A DNA stretch of 64,000 nucleotides from Flagellimonas allohymeniacidonis (GCF_004296335.1 NZ_SGIU01000002.1:1315882-1379881); one strand, 5' to 3'; shown: positions 46,108-55,658, counted from the stretch's first letter. The notes: generated by a model from the letters alone, not told the origin. A program made the numbers and translations.

Positions 46108-48504
46108 CTAAAACTGAAATCGGTACCCAAAATCTGGGAAGAAGCCAATTTGATCCACTTGATCTACATTATTGGTCAAGCGATTATAGCGTTGGACAAA
46201 AACATTCTCATTGGCAGTTACGTTTTGTAAATCCACATAAAACTGATGGGAAGTTTTCTTGTCCCGACTGTTGATTTTTAAACCGAACTTCACATCCCAC
46301 CGGAAATAATCATCGATTTGGTCGCTAAAGGCCAAGTCTTCTTGAAGTACTTCAAAGCCTGCCAATCGAGAAGCTTCGAGGTCAACAGGGGTAAAATATC
46401 GCCCTCCTGAAGTGGTGAGACGCGTATCCACAAACCAAACATTTTTTCCGGCCGGACCAGTTTTAAATTCCTTACCCGCCAAAAGATTTACTACATAGCC
46501 ATTGTTGAACGGGGTATTTCGCTCAATACCATCACTTCCTTCATATTTGCTTTCAAAAAATGAACTGGTCAAAAGGCCATAATAGCCCTTACTAAAGAAT
46601 TTCTCCAGAGTGAGTTCTATACCTTGATTGAAACCTGTGCCCTCATTGACAAGGGAAACCCTATCATTGTCGAATCCAAAGTCAGCCCCTTCTGTAAGTG
46701 TGGAGTAACTTGAAGGAAAGGGTTCAACAGCTGCGTTATCGATGTCCTGATAGTAAACCTCCAGTTTACCGCGCCAGCTATCACCCAGTCGTACATCGTA
46801 GCCCAAAACATAGTGGCTGCTTCTTACGAAATCCAAATCCCTGTTGGTCTGTTGGATTTCTCCATTCACATTTTCGTTCAGAAATAAAAGTGGGAGTGGA
46901 GCAGATTGCTGGTGAACCCCATAGCCTAGGTTAATAGTGTGGTTCGGGAAAAGCGTATAGTTTACTGCAGCTCTGGGTTCTAGTACAAATTGCTCATTCA
47001 AGGTACTGTATTGGGTATGCAGACCGGCATTTAGGGTGAGCTTTTCAGCAATCCGGATTTGACTTTGAAAATAGGGTTGAATAATGTTCAAACCTTCATC
47101 AATGTCCCTAAAATTTACAAGGTCAGGGTCTCCATCACCATTTGTATCCGCTTGCTCGTTTCTATCCAATAACAGACTTTCGATGTTGAAACGCTCAAAA
47201 AGAAGTCCGGCTCTGACGGTAAATTTGCGACTTAACTTGGTATTGAACAGCGTTGAAAAGGTAAAACGTGTTTCTGAATTATCAGCTTCCGTATATCGTA
47301 TCAATCGTTCTTGGGAGGTATCTTTTTCTATAAAACGGTCAACCACGAAGTCATTCCCCGAATAAGAGGTGGAAGCAATGGTCCTAAGAAATGAATTGGA
47401 CCCCAATTTTAGATTGTGCTTCACACCAACCACACCAAATCGCGATTCCACAAAGGTGTTTTCATCCTCCGCGGCAAAAAGATCATCAGGGTCAATATCA
47501 TCCCCCAGAAATTCAATGTCCGAATTACCAATGATTCCGAAAATTGATAAGTTTCCAAAGGAAGTTTTCCCAAAATCGATATTGAAGGAAACATCGTTGT
47601 AATTGGGTGTAGCTGCCGTACCTCCTGCACCGACTCCAAGAAGACCTACCAGGGAATACCGGGCTGCGACCAAAAACGAACCGCGATTTTTGCCCAAGGG
47701 GCCTTCCGCCATAGCTTCTACCCCAGTGAAAATTCCGGTTTGTAGGGTATACTCATAGTCGTCGGCATTTCCTTTTCTAAAACCTAAATCGAAAACCCCG
47801 CCCAGGGCATTGCCATATTCAGCAGGGAAGGCTGAGGTAATAAAATCTGAATTCTTCAAAAGATTGGGATTAAGGGCAGAAACCGGACCTCCTGTTGTTC
47901 CCAAGGTGGAGTAGTGATTGGGGCTTGGAATGGGGACACCTTCTAAACGCCAAAGTAGTCCAGTAGGAGAATTTCCCCGTATTACAATATCGTTACGGCT
48001 ATCGTCTGGGGCTGAAACCCCAGCAAAGTTGGCAGCCAAACGTCCTACGTCACTTCTGCCCCCAGAGAACCGGGTCACTTCCTCAACCCCAAATTGACGG
48101 GCTGAAACAGTTGCCAGTTTGTTCAACGGGCGGTCCTTGTTCGCTGAATTGGTCAACACAACTTCGTCCAGTTGGTTGAAAGATTCCAACAATTGAATGG
48201 TCAAGAACACATCCTTCCCTGTTGTGACTTCAACATTGGGAACAGTGGTGCTTTCAAAACCGATATAGCTAATACGTAATACCTGCCTTCCGATGGGTAC
48301 ATCATTTAATACGAATCTACCGTCAAAGTCGGTAATGACCCCTGTGGCGGTTTCCATATTCAATAATTCAATCGTGGCGCCTTCAAGGGGGCTTTCTGAT
48401 TGTTTGTCTACCACAATACCTTTAATGACCCCGGTTTGCGCCAAGGTCAAGGAGGCGTACAAAACTGTAAGAATAAAAATGATTTTTTTCATGACTGGTT
48501 TCAT
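46108..48504 (-). CDS. TonB-dependent receptor with N-terminal carboxypeptidase-like domain
   Basis: A 798-residue outer-membrane receptor. The signal peptide ends near TLAQ (residue 23). Residues 25-110 form a CarboxypepD_reg-like domain (GIVVDKQSESPLEGATIELL, TDFDGRFVLNDVP). The plug begins near 115 (LDEVVLTNSANKDRPLNK) with NDIVIRGNSPTGLLWRLEGVP and SAFPAEYGNALGGVFDLGF, followed by a barrel ending FGYRFQF. There is no SusD neighbour. A second in-frame ATG at 48492 is a possible start. A LytS/LytTR pair reads away from it, and might regulate it, but no evidence shows that. Confidence 0.9.
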   Translation of the reverse strand: MKPVMKKIIFILTVLYASLTLAQTGVIKGIVVDKQSESPLEGATIELLNMETATGVITDFDGRFVLNDVPIGRQVLRISYIGFESTTVPNVEVTTGKDVFLTIQLLESFNQLDEVVLTNSANKDRPLNKLATVSARQFGVEEVTRFSGGRSDVGRLAANFAGVSAPDDSRNDIVIRGNSPTGLLWRLEGVPIPSPNHYSTLGTTGGPVSALNPNLLKNSDFITSAFPAEYGNALGGVFDLGFRKGNADDYEYTLQTGIFTGVEAMAEGPLGKNRGSFLVAARYSLVGLLGVGAGGTAATPNYNDVSFNIDFGKTSFGNLSIFGIIGNSDIEFLGDDIDPDDLFAAEDENTFVESRFGVVGVKHNLKLGSNSFLRTIASTSYSGNDFVVDRFIEKDTSQERLIRYTEADNSETRFTFSTLFNTKLSRKFTVRAGLLFERFNIESLLLDRNEQADTNGDGDPDLVNFRDIDEGLNIIQPYFQSQIRIAEKLTLNAGLHTQYSTLNEQFVLEPRAAVNYTLFPNHTINLGYGVHQQSAPLPLLFLNENVNGEIQQTNRDLDFVRSSHYVLGYDVRLGDSWRGKLEVYYQDIDNAAVEPFPSSYSTLTEGADFGFDNDRVSLVNEGTGFNQGIELTLEKFFSKGYYGLLTSSFFESKYEGSDGIERNTPFNNGYVVNLLAGKEFKTGPAGKNVWFVDTRLTTSGGRYFTPVDLEASRLAGFEVLQEDLAFSDQIDDYFRWDVKFGLKINSRDKKTSHQFYVDLQNVTANENVFVQRYNRLTNNVDQVDQIGFFPDFGYRFQF

Positions 48505-48727
48505 TGAGATTTGCTCGAAATTGAAACAATGAATCCATCCTTGGAACTGAATAAACCTGTATCAACATATGATTGGCTGAAACGTCACATACAAGGTTGT
48601 AGCCAAAAAAACTTCAATGAACTACTTTCATTTCAACTGAACGGACCTTGATAACAATTCAGGTGGTTTTTTGACGGTTGGCCCTATGTCATCATGCGGT
48701 TAGTAATGTGATGTTTATCTTTAAACT

Positions 48728-49813
48728 ATGTTGAACGGGATTTTCAAAAATGCCAGGGTAAAAAAGTTCCTCTTTCGATGGATGGTGGTGAACGTGGTTT
48801 TTTTCTTGATAAAGACCACAATGGATCATGAAGACCGAGGGTTGAGTAATTTTTTCAACCCAACAAGTCTTTTTTATTACTTCACCGCCTTTCTGTTCTT
48901 CATGGTGACTTGGGAATTCAACGATTATTTGATTAAAAGGCAACGTTCACAGGGCAAGTTGAATTTAAAAAATAGCCTTAAGATTTTTGCCCAGACCATG
49001 GCCTTGTTGCTTCCATTAAGCGCGGTAATCTATTATTTGGCCCTATTTCCCTTTAGGGAAATTATAGGAATAGAATGTGAAGATCCTTTTGTGGAGTTCA
49101 TGGCCGATTTTTTAAGGGCGGCTTTGATAGGGTCCACCGTTGTTTTTTTTAACCTCTTTTATTTCGCAATGAAACAAAAAGAAGAGATGGAAGAACAAAT
49201 GGAGAGTTTGAAAAAGGAAATGTTGGCCTCAAGGTATTCGTCACTGAAAAGCCAAATCAGCCCACATTTTTTATTCAATAGTCTTAACACCCTTACTTCG
49301 CTGATGTACGAGGACCGCGATTTAGCTTCTGATTTTGTAACTCGGTTGGCAACCAGCTATCGCTATATTTTGGATAACAAAGAGGACGATTTGGTCACCC
49401 TTCAAAAGGAATTAGCTTTTTTGAATGCCTATATATTTATGATGGAAATAAGGCACAAAAATGCGATTAGAATCAAAATGGATATCAAAGTAAATCCTAA
49501 GAACTACTGGATTCCAACGCTTTCCCTTCAGATGTTGATTGAAAATGCGTTGAAGCACAATCTTTACTCTAAAGAACAACCCCTGGAAATCACCGTGGTT
49601 TCTATTGATGATGATGCGCTCGCCGTTCGTAATAATCTCAGAAAGAGAGAATTGAAGAAAACTACCCAAATGGGTCTTGATAACATCAAAAAACGGTACT
49701 CGTATTACACCAATAAACAGGTCTTGGTGCGACAGGAAGAAGAATTTTTTGAAGTTATCATTCCATTGCTTGATAAGGAAGTCTCCCAATCTAAACTCAT
49801 TGCCATTTCCTAG
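48728..49813 (+). CDS. LytS-type sensor histidine kinase
   Basis: A 361-residue membrane kinase with four transmembrane segments (near 15-30, 47-62, 88-107 and 133-148), a short coiled coil (EEMEEQMESLKKEM), and the His_kinase domain with phospho-acceptor H180 in SQISPHFLFNSLNTL. The ATP-binding part has MLIENALKHN and MGLDNIKKRY. No extracellular sensor domain is seen. The signal is unknown. It is 2 bp upstream of its LytTR regulator. Confidence 0.92.
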   Translation: MLNGIFKNARVKKFLFRWMVVNVVFFLIKTTMDHEDRGLSNFFNPTSLFYYFTAFLFFMVTWEFNDYLIKRQRSQGKLNLKNSLKIFAQTMALLLPLSAVIYYLALFPFREIIGIECEDPFVEFMADFLRAALIGSTVVFFNLFYFAMKQKEEMEEQMESLKKEMLASRYSSLKSQISPHFLFNSLNTLTSLMYEDRDLASDFVTRLATSYRYILDNKEDDLVTLQKELAFLNAYIFMMEIRHKNAIRIKMDIKVNPKNYWIPTLSLQMLIENALKHNLYSKEQPLEITVVSIDDDALAVRNNLRKRELKKTTQMGLDNIKKRYSYYTNKQVLVRQEEEFFEVIIPLLDKEVSQSKLIAIS

Positions 49814-49815
49814 TT

Positions 49816-50571
49816 ATGAAAGCTGTAATCGTAGAAGACGAGGAATTTGCATCCAAGCGTTTATCACAGTTGGTCACCGAACTGGCTCCCGATATTTCAA
49901 TACTTACCGTATTGAGTTCCGTAGAGGAAGGAAAAACTTGGTTTTCTTCCCATCCATTTCCCGACCTGATTTTTTTGGATATCCAATTAAACGATGGTTA
50001 CGGATTTGATATTCTGGACGATTTGGAAGACCATCCCCCTGTTATTTTCACGACTGCCTACAATGAATTTGCCATAAGGGGATTCAAATATAATGGGGTG
50101 GACTATTTACTAAAGCCCATTGTAAAAACCGATCTGAAGGTTGCTTTAGAGAAGTTCAAGAAGAATGTGACCCAAAACGGACAATCGACTTCTGAAAATA
50201 TTGCCCAGCTTAAGCAATTGTTCCATAAGGAATACAAACATCGGTTTATGGTTAAGGTAGGCAACCAGTTTCGATCATTCAATGTTGAGGATATAGCTTT
50301 TTTTAAATCCCATGAAGGATTGATTTTTCTTTATACACATACAGGACAGTCCTATCCCATTGAATACACCATTGACCAGCTGGAGAACATTTTGAACCCC
50401 ATTCATTTCTTTAGGGTAAATCGGAAATTTATGGTCTCCGTGAAGTCGGTTGCGGAGATACACAGTTATTTCAATAGTCGTTTGTTATTGAAACTTCTTC
50501 CGAAGGAAGAGGAGCAAGTTATTGTTTCAAGGGAACGAACCACCAACTTCAAAAAGTGGTTGGACATGTAA
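49816..50571 (+). CDS. LytTR-type response regulator
   Basis: A 251-residue regulator: receiver domain 1-120 (acidic pocket VEDEE, phospho-acceptor D55 in LIFLDIQL, conserved T/K in FTTAY and YLLKPI) and a LytTR DNA-binding domain about 140-250 (RFMVKVGNQFRSFNVEDIAFFKS, FRVNRKFMVSVKSV). It works with the kinase just upstream. Targets are unknown; the divergent TonB receptor is one candidate. A terminator follows. Confidence 0.94.
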   Translation: MKAVIVEDEEFASKRLSQLVTELAPDISILTVLSSVEEGKTWFSSHPFPDLIFLDIQLNDGYGFDILDDLEDHPPVIFTTAYNEFAIRGFKYNGVDYLLKPIVKTDLKVALEKFKKNVTQNGQSTSENIAQLKQLFHKEYKHRFMVKVGNQFRSFNVEDIAFFKSHEGLIFLYTHTGQSYPIEYTIDQLENILNPIHFFRVNRKFMVSVKSVAEIHSYFNSRLLLKLLPKEEEQVIVSRERTTNFKKWLDM

Positions 50572-50575
50572 AAGA

Positions 50576-50604
50576 AAAACCCCCACATTGCTGTGAGGGT
50601 TTTG
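50576..50604. terminator. Terminator between the LytTR gene and ahcY
   Basis: Imperfect stem (AACCC, then CACA/TGTG, one mismatch) with a TTGC loop followed by GGGTTTT; A-rich on the left, so it may act on both convergent transcripts. Confidence 0.65.
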
Positions 50605-50625
50605 TGTTGTTAGTTGTATCAGAAT

Positions 50626-51942
50626 CTAATACCTGTAATAATCCGGCTTGAAGGGCCCTTGGACCTTCACACCAATATAATCTGCTTGTTCTTTATCTAG
50701 CTCTGTGAGCTCTGCACCCAATCGGGCCAAGTGAAGTTTAGCCACCTTTTCATCTAAATGTTTAGGCAGCATATACACTTTGTTTTCATATTTAGCACTA
50801 TGCTTCCATAGCTCAATTTGTGCCAAGGTCTGATTGGTGAAAGAGTTACTCATCACAAAACTTGGGTGCCCTGTGGCACAGCCCAAGTTAACCAGGCGAC
50901 CTTCTGCCAAAACAATGATATCCTTGCCATCAATGGTATACTTGTCCACCTGAGGCTTGATTTCATCCTTGGTATTACCATATGTGCCGTTCAACCAAGC
51001 CATATCAATCTCGTTGTCGAAATGCCCGATGTTACAGACAATGGCCTTGTCTTTCATCGCACGGAAGTGCTTTTCGCTGATGATATCTTTGTTTCCTGTA
51101 GCTGTGATGACCACATCGGCGTTGGCCACTACCGTTTCCAATTGTTTAACCTCATATCCATCCATACAAGCTTGAAGTGCGCAAATGGGATCGATTTCCG
51201 TAACAGTAACGATGGCCCCGGCTCCTCTAAAGGATGCTGCCGTTCCCTTACCAACGTCACCATACCCAGCAACCACAACACGTTTCCCAGCCAACATGGT
51301 GTCAGTGGCACGTCTTATGGCATCCACTGCACTTTCACGGCATCCGTACTTGTTGTCAAATTTAGACTTGGTAACAGAATCGTTTACGTTAATGGCAGGC
51401 ATTGGAAGCGTACCATTTTTCACACGGTCATACAAGCGGTGTACTCCTGTAGTGGTCTCTTCAGAAAGTCCTTTGATATCCTTGGCCAATTCGGGGAATT
51501 GGTCCAATACCATATTGGTCAAGTCACCACCATCGTCTAAAATCATGTTCAAAGGCTTGCGTTCCTCACCAAAGAACAAAGTTTGTTCGATACACCAATC
51601 AAACTCTTCCTCGGTCATTCCTTTCCAAGCATATACTGGAATTCCAGCTGCCGCAATGGCTGCCGCTGCATGATCTTGGGTAGAAAAAATGTTACAGGAA
51701 CTCCAGGTAACATCAGCACCTAATTCCACAAGGGTTTCGATTAAAACCGCAGTTTGAATGGTCATATGCAGACATCCTGCGATACGTGAACCTTTTAAAG
51801 GTTGTTCGTCTTTATATTCCTCACGAAGTGCCATTAGTCCAGGCATTTCCGCCTCAGCTAATTCAATTTCTTTTCTTCCCCAATCTGCAAGGGAAATATC
51901 CTTAACCTTAAAAGGCACATAGGGAATTGTTTTTACGCTCAT
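50626..51942 (-). CDS. ahcY: Adenosylhomocysteinase
   Basis: A 438-residue SAH hydrolase that splits S-adenosylhomocysteine to adenosine and homocysteine, keeping SAM methylation going. Family blocks are clear: [60 protein letters not shown], the NAD motif [11 protein letters not shown], and the C-terminal KADYIGV-type [21 protein letters not shown]. The promoter box TATCTTTG lies 41 bp upstream, the same motif as at atpD. It is divergent from the PPTase gene. Confidence 0.98.
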   Translation of the reverse strand: MSVKTIPYVPFKVKDISLADWGRKEIELAEAEMPGLMALREEYKDEQPLKGSRIAGCLHMTIQTAVLIETLVELGADVTWSSCNIFSTQDHAAAAIAAAGIPVYAWKGMTEEEFDWCIEQTLFFGEERKPLNMILDDGGDLTNMVLDQFPELAKDIKGLSEETTTGVHRLYDRVKNGTLPMPAINVNDSVTKSKFDNKYGCRESAVDAIRRATDTMLAGKRVVVAGYGDVGKGTAASFRGAGAIVTVTEIDPICALQACMDGYEVKQLETVVANADVVITATGNKDIISEKHFRAMKDKAIVCNIGHFDNEIDMAWLNGTYGNTKDEIKPQVDKYTIDGKDIIVLAEGRLVNLGCATGHPSFVMSNSFTNQTLAQIELWKHSAKYENKVYMLPKHLDEKVAKLHLARLGAELTELDKEQADYIGVKVQGPFKPDYYRY

Positions 51943-51983
51943 ACTTTTATTAATTTATATTGTAGCTTCGCCTAACTCGGCTG

Positions 51984-51991
51984 CAAAGATA
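51984..51991 (-). promoter_or_regulatory. -7 box (TATCTTTG) for ahcY
   Basis: Exact TAnnTTTG match on the minus strand followed by CAGCCG, 41 bp before the ahcY start; identical for 14 bases to the atpD box. Confidence 0.5.
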
Positions 51992-52012
51992 CAAATAACG
52001 TAACTTTTACTC

Positions 52013-52648
52013 ATGCCTATTTACAAAAGCATAACAGTATCGCCCGCCATTTCGGCACATGTTTGGAAAGTAACCGAAGCAGAAGGACTTTTAGCCGAAG
52101 GGATTGAATTGTCCGATCACTGTCAAAACCGATTGGATGGCATGAAATCGGAAGCGCATAGAAGGGCATTTTTGAGTATTCGCCATTTACTGGCCATTGA
52201 AGGATATGTGGACAAGGATTTGTATTATGATCCTTTCGGGAAGCCCCATTTAAAGGATGGAAGCCATATTTCCATCACGCATTCGCACAACTTTACCGGA
52301 ATTATTGTAAGTCGATTGGATGAAGTGGGCATTGACATTGAAATGCAACGAAACAAGATTTTGCGAATTGCTAACAAATTCACACCCTTGGAAGAATACA
52401 GGACTTTGGCCAATACGGAGGCTGTAATCCGCAAGTTGACCATAGTATGGGGGGCCAAGGAATCATTGTATAAAATTTATGCCCAAAAAGGATTAAGTTT
52501 TTTGCGACATATTGATGTTGCCGATTTTGCCTTTGATGATTTTAGAACCACTGCCAAAATCGAATATCAAGGTAAAACTTCAAATTACGATGTGGAGTTC
52601 CTCGAGTTTGAAGGATTCACATGTGTATTCGCAAAGGGGCAGAAATGA
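52013..52648 (+). CDS. 4'-phosphopantetheinyl transferase (Sfp type)
   Basis: A 211-residue PPTase that activates carrier proteins with the CoA-derived arm. Magnesium ligands D108 and E110 are in VGIDIEMQ, and E150/K154 in WGAKESLYK (146-154). PFGKPHL and SITHSHNF also fit the family. Length places it among Sfp-type enzymes, larger than AcpS. It lies upstream of the thiamine-binding/PnuC operon, which has its own promoter. The target carrier protein is not in the window. Confidence 0.92.
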   Translation: MPIYKSITVSPAISAHVWKVTEAEGLLAEGIELSDHCQNRLDGMKSEAHRRAFLSIRHLLAIEGYVDKDLYYDPFGKPHLKDGSHISITHSHNFTGIIVSRLDEVGIDIEMQRNKILRIANKFTPLEEYRTLANTEAVIRKLTIVWGAKESLYKIYAQKGLSFLRHIDVADFAFDDFRTTAKIEYQGKTSNYDVEFLEFEGFTCVFAKGQK

Positions 52649-52649
52649 C

Positions 52650-52679
52650 TTGACCTCAAATGGGTTTTTAGTAGTTTTG
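52650..52679 (+). promoter_or_regulatory. Consensus promoter of the thiamine-binding/PnuC operon (TTG-N19-TAGTTTTG)
   Basis: TTG at 52650-52652 and TAGTTTTG at 52672-52679 with a 19-bp spacer, as at rplU; 21 bp before the ATG at 52701. No TPP riboswitch motif is seen between promoter and start. Confidence 0.65.
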
Positions 52680-52700
52680 CCATCTAAATTTGCATAACCC

Positions 52701-52961
52701 ATGAAAATATCGGTCGAACTTACCCTAACACCGCTTCAAGATAATTTTGAACCACCCATCATTGATTTTATCAAAAAACTCCGAACTTCTGATCTAACCA
52801 TTCTGGAAAACCCATTGAGCACCCAAGTATATGGTGACTACGATAAGGTAATGGAGCTACTGCAAAAAGAGATCAAAACTTCATTTAAAGGCTTGGAACA
52901 TGTGGTTTTGAATATGAAATTGGTTAAATCGGACCGAAGCGACTATGAGCCACATTTTTGA
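52701..52961 (+). CDS. Thiamine-binding (MTH1187/YkoF-like) protein
   Basis: An 86-residue single-domain protein of the MTH1187/YkoF family: MKISVELTLTPLQDNFEPPI, SDLTILENPLSTQVYGDYDKVMELL and VVLNMKLVKSDR. These ferredoxin-like domains bind thiamine or its pyrimidine part in the cytoplasm. The stop overlaps the pnuC start by 17 bp, so the two are tightly coupled. The presence of this gene is the chief reason to suspect a thiamine rather than nicotinamide-riboside role for the operon. Confidence 0.88.
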   Translation: MKISVELTLTPLQDNFEPPIIDFIKKLRTSDLTILENPLSTQVYGDYDKVMELLQKEIKTSFKGLEHVVLNMKLVKSDRSDYEPHF

Positions 52962-53583
52962 TTGGATTTTTTCACAATACGATGGGGTCTCCACACACAT
53001 TGTTGTGCTGGAACTCGTTAGCGTTGTTTTTGTTCTACTTAGTGTTTGGTATTCCAAAAGGGAGAATATCCTGGTTTACCCCACAGGCATTGTGGCCACA
53101 GGGATTGCGGCCTACATTCTGCTGTACTGGGGCCTTTTAGGGGATATGCTCATTAATGTTTACTACTTCATTATGAGTGTTGTGGGATGGTATCTATGGA
53201 CCAGAAAAGTTGATGAGACCCATTTTATTCCTATAACTACCACTACCCAAAACGAGAAGAAATGGTCGATATTCATTTTTTTGGGAACCTTGGTTTTTGT
53301 GACTGTAGTTTATCTTCTAGCCGATAAATTCAATACATGGACTGCCTATGTGGACACTTTTACAACCGGAATCTTTTTTGTGGGGATGTGGTTGATGGCC
53401 AAGAAAAAATTGGAGAACTGGATATATTGGATTGTTGGCGACATTATTACTGTGCCATTGTATTGGTACAAAGGGCTTATCTTTAGTTCGCTTCTCTACG
53501 CAGCATTAACTATAATCGCCATTTACGGTTACAAGGCATGGAAGAAAAGCTTGGGCAAGAGCCCTCAAACCTTGTTAAAGTAG
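52945..53583 (+). CDS. pnuC: PnuC-family vitamin transporter
   Basis: A 212-residue inner-membrane carrier with about seven hydrophobic segments. PnuC hallmarks include LELVSVVFVLLSVWYSKREN, GDMLINVYYFIMSVVGWYLW and NWIYWIVGDIITVPLYWYKG. PnuC proteins carry nicotinamide riboside; the PnuT subgroup carries thiamine. Sequence alone does not let me decide, but the thiamine-binding neighbour favours thiamine. The 3' end overlaps the kinase gene by 46 bp. Confidence 0.9.
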   Translation: MSHIFDWIFSQYDGVSTHIVVLELVSVVFVLLSVWYSKRENILVYPTGIVATGIAAYILLYWGLLGDMLINVYYFIMSVVGWYLWTRKVDETHFIPITTTTQNEKKWSIFIFLGTLVFVTVVYLLADKFNTWTAYVDTFTTGIFFVGMWLMAKKKLENWIYWIVGDIITVPLYWYKGLIFSSLLYAALTIIAIYGYKAWKKSLGKSPQTLLK

Positions 53584-54101
53584 TTCTCTTTGGACCGGAA
53601 TCTACTGGGAAGACCACGCTCTCACGTCAGCTGGCAGACCATTATCAGACCGAGTGGGTCCCTGAATATGCCCGAGAATATTTACAGAAAAAATGGGATA
53701 GGGAACAAAAGACTTGCGAACCACATGATTTGCTTCCAATAGCCTATGGCCAAATGAGATTGGAGAATGAGTTGGCAAAAAAGGCCAACAAACTTCTTGT
53801 GTGCGATACCGACCTTTTAGAGACAAAAGTATACTCAGAAGCATATTATTTAGGGTACTGCGACCCCTTATTGGAGCAATATGCCCTTGGTAACCAATAT
53901 GAACTCTATCTGTTGACCTACATAGATACACCATGGGTTAAGGATGACCTTAGGGACAAACCCGATGAGAGAGAACGAATGTTTGCATATTTCAAGGGAA
54001 CCTTGGAAAAATACGGTAGGAATTTTGTTACTTTAAAGGGAGAAGAAGAGGTTCGATTTTCAAAGGCCGTCAAACACATAGATAAACTCCTCAACACATG
54101 A
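53538..54101 (+). CDS. NadR-like P-loop kinase (ribosylnicotinamide-kinase domain type)
   Basis: A 187-residue ATPase with Walker A GPESTGKTT (19-27) followed by LADHYQTEWVPEYAREYLQKKW and CDTDLLETKVYSEAYYLG, typical of the C-terminal kinase domain of NadR. The NMN adenylyltransferase domain of full NadR is absent. NadR kinases trap the riboside entering through PnuC; here the partner may be a thiamine-type PnuC, so the substrate might be thiamine. Both options remain open. Its start lies inside pnuC and its stop overlaps the DUF4301 start by 4 bp. Confidence 0.86.
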   Translation: MEEKLGQEPSNLVKVVLFGPESTGKTTLSRQLADHYQTEWVPEYAREYLQKKWDREQKTCEPHDLLPIAYGQMRLENELAKKANKLLVCDTDLLETKVYSEAYYLGYCDPLLEQYALGNQYELYLLTYIDTPWVKDDLRDKPDERERMFAYFKGTLEKYGRNFVTLKGEEEVRFSKAVKHIDKLLNT

Positions 54102-55633
54102 TCGATTTTAGTCTCGAAGACTTAGAACAGCTGCAGATAAAGGGAATTTCCCAGGAAAAAGTATTAGATCAAATAGCAACCTTCAAAGCTGGAATTCCTT
54201 TTGTTCAATTAAAGAAGGCCGCTGTAGTTTCCGATGGCATTCTTCGGTTTTCGGATGAAGAGCAGAAAGACTTGGTTCACTTTTTTGAGGAGAAACGTAA
54301 GAGTCTGGTTCTTTTAAAGTTTGTTCCAGCTTCTGGTGCAGCCTCACGCATGTTTAAGGCCATGTTCAACTTTTTGGATGCTTTTGACCCTTCACAAGAA
54401 AAATCGGAAGATTATTTCACCCGAACTGGGGATAAGGCCGCTCATCAATTTTTGGAAAATAAGGAGCAACTTCCATTTTTTCAGCTTATCAATAACCGAA
54501 TAGCGGGAAAATTTAACAATCCAGATGAAGAAGCATATCTTTTTGTAAAGGAAATGCTTGTAGAGGAGGGTCTCAATTATGGTTTTTACCCCAAGGGCCT
54601 ACTCCCTTTTCATAAATATGATTCGGAAACGGTTACCCCGTTCGAAGAACATTTGAAAGAGGCTGCGCTTTATGCCAAAACGAGTGGGAAGGCCAATCTA
54701 CATTTTACAATTTCCGTGCAGCACGAGGAAATGTTCAAAGACGAACATGCCAAAGCTGCTCCCAAGGTTACCAGAAAGACCGATACGGAATTTAATATCA
54801 CCTATTCCAATCAAAAACCTTCCACGGATACCCTTGCCGTTGATTTAGAGAACAAACCTTTTCGAAAAAATGATGGGTCCATCCTTTTTAGACCAGGAGG
54901 GCACGGGGCACTCATTGAAAACTTAAATGAGCAGGATGCGGACATCATCTTTATTAAGAACATTGACAACGTAGTCATTGACCAGAATTTAAGTGCCGTT
55001 TGTGCTAGCAAAAAAATGCTTGCAGGTGTTTTGCTTAAAGTACAGTCAAGCGCATTTGCCTATGCCAAAGATTTGGAGGAAGAAGTTTCCATAGAAAAGC
55101 TTGAGGAAATCAGAAATTTTCTTGAAAAAGAGCTAAATGTCCCCATGCCTGATACATTCAATCAACAGGATCAGGCTGAAAAAAGGAAAATATTGAGTAA
55201 TAAACTCAATAGGCCCATTCGAGTTTGTGGAATGGTAAAGAACGAAGGAGAGCCTGGGGGAGGTCCGTTTTGGATTGTAGACCACACGGGTACAATTTCA
55301 CTGCAGATTGTTGAATCGGCACAAGTTGATCTGTCCAATTCCGAGCAGGCCGCTTTGTTAAAGAATTCTACACATTTCAACCCTGTGGATTTGGTTAGTG
55401 GGATACGGAATTACAAAGGAGAAAAATATAATCTTTTGAACTATGTGGACCACATGCAAGGCTTCATTACCGGAAAGACCCAGGAGGGAAAGGAGCTGAA
55501 GGCACTTGAACTTCCGGGCCTATGGAATGGAGGTATGGCCTATTGGAACACAATTTTTGTTGAAGTTCCACTCGTGACCTTTAACCCTGTGAAAACAGTA
55601 AATGACCTTTTCAAGCCCAGTCATCAAGGATAA
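54098..55633 (+). CDS. DUF4301 protein, nucleotidyltransferase-like
   Basis: A 511-residue cytoplasmic protein of the Bacteroidetes DUF4301 family. Function is not established. Three short blocks recall UDP-sugar pyrophosphorylases of the GT-A fold: LLKFVPASGAASRMFK (72-87, place of the nucleotide loop), RPGGHGALIENL (near 266) and IFIKNIDNVVID (near 284, place of the metal Asp). It is the last gene of the operon, coupled to the NadR-like kinase by an ATGA overlap. A nucleotide-transfer step on the salvaged vitamin is a speculation worth testing. Confidence 0.8.
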   Translation: MIDFSLEDLEQLQIKGISQEKVLDQIATFKAGIPFVQLKKAAVVSDGILRFSDEEQKDLVHFFEEKRKSLVLLKFVPASGAASRMFKAMFNFLDAFDPSQEKSEDYFTRTGDKAAHQFLENKEQLPFFQLINNRIAGKFNNPDEEAYLFVKEMLVEEGLNYGFYPKGLLPFHKYDSETVTPFEEHLKEAALYAKTSGKANLHFTISVQHEEMFKDEHAKAAPKVTRKTDTEFNITYSNQKPSTDTLAVDLENKPFRKNDGSILFRPGGHGALIENLNEQDADIIFIKNIDNVVIDQNLSAVCASKKMLAGVLLKVQSSAFAYAKDLEEEVSIEKLEEIRNFLEKELNVPMPDTFNQQDQAEKRKILSNKLNRPIRVCGMVKNEGEPGGGPFWIVDHTGTISLQIVESAQVDLSNSEQAALLKNSTHFNPVDLVSGIRNYKGEKYNLLNYVDHMQGFITGKTQEGKELKALELPGLWNGGMAYWNTIFVEVPLVTFNPVKTVNDLFKPSHQG

Positions 55634-55658
55634 CTACAAAAGTCCTGTCATCTTCTAG

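Noticed and set aside
45927..46148. 73-codon minus-strand frame between the TonB receptor and the SDR gene
   Set aside because: It overlaps the receptor 3' end by 41 bp and the SDR start, has no recognisable domain, and composition looks like intergenic sequence.
48529..48651. 40-codon plus-strand frame upstream of the LytS-type kinase
   Set aside because: No hydrophobic segment, promoter or terminator supports it; the 224-bp gap otherwise holds only regulatory-looking sequence.
52701..55633. Second TPP riboswitch before the PnuC operon
   Set aside because: Only about 21 bp separate promoter box and start codon and no CTGAGA or ACCTG blocks occur there.
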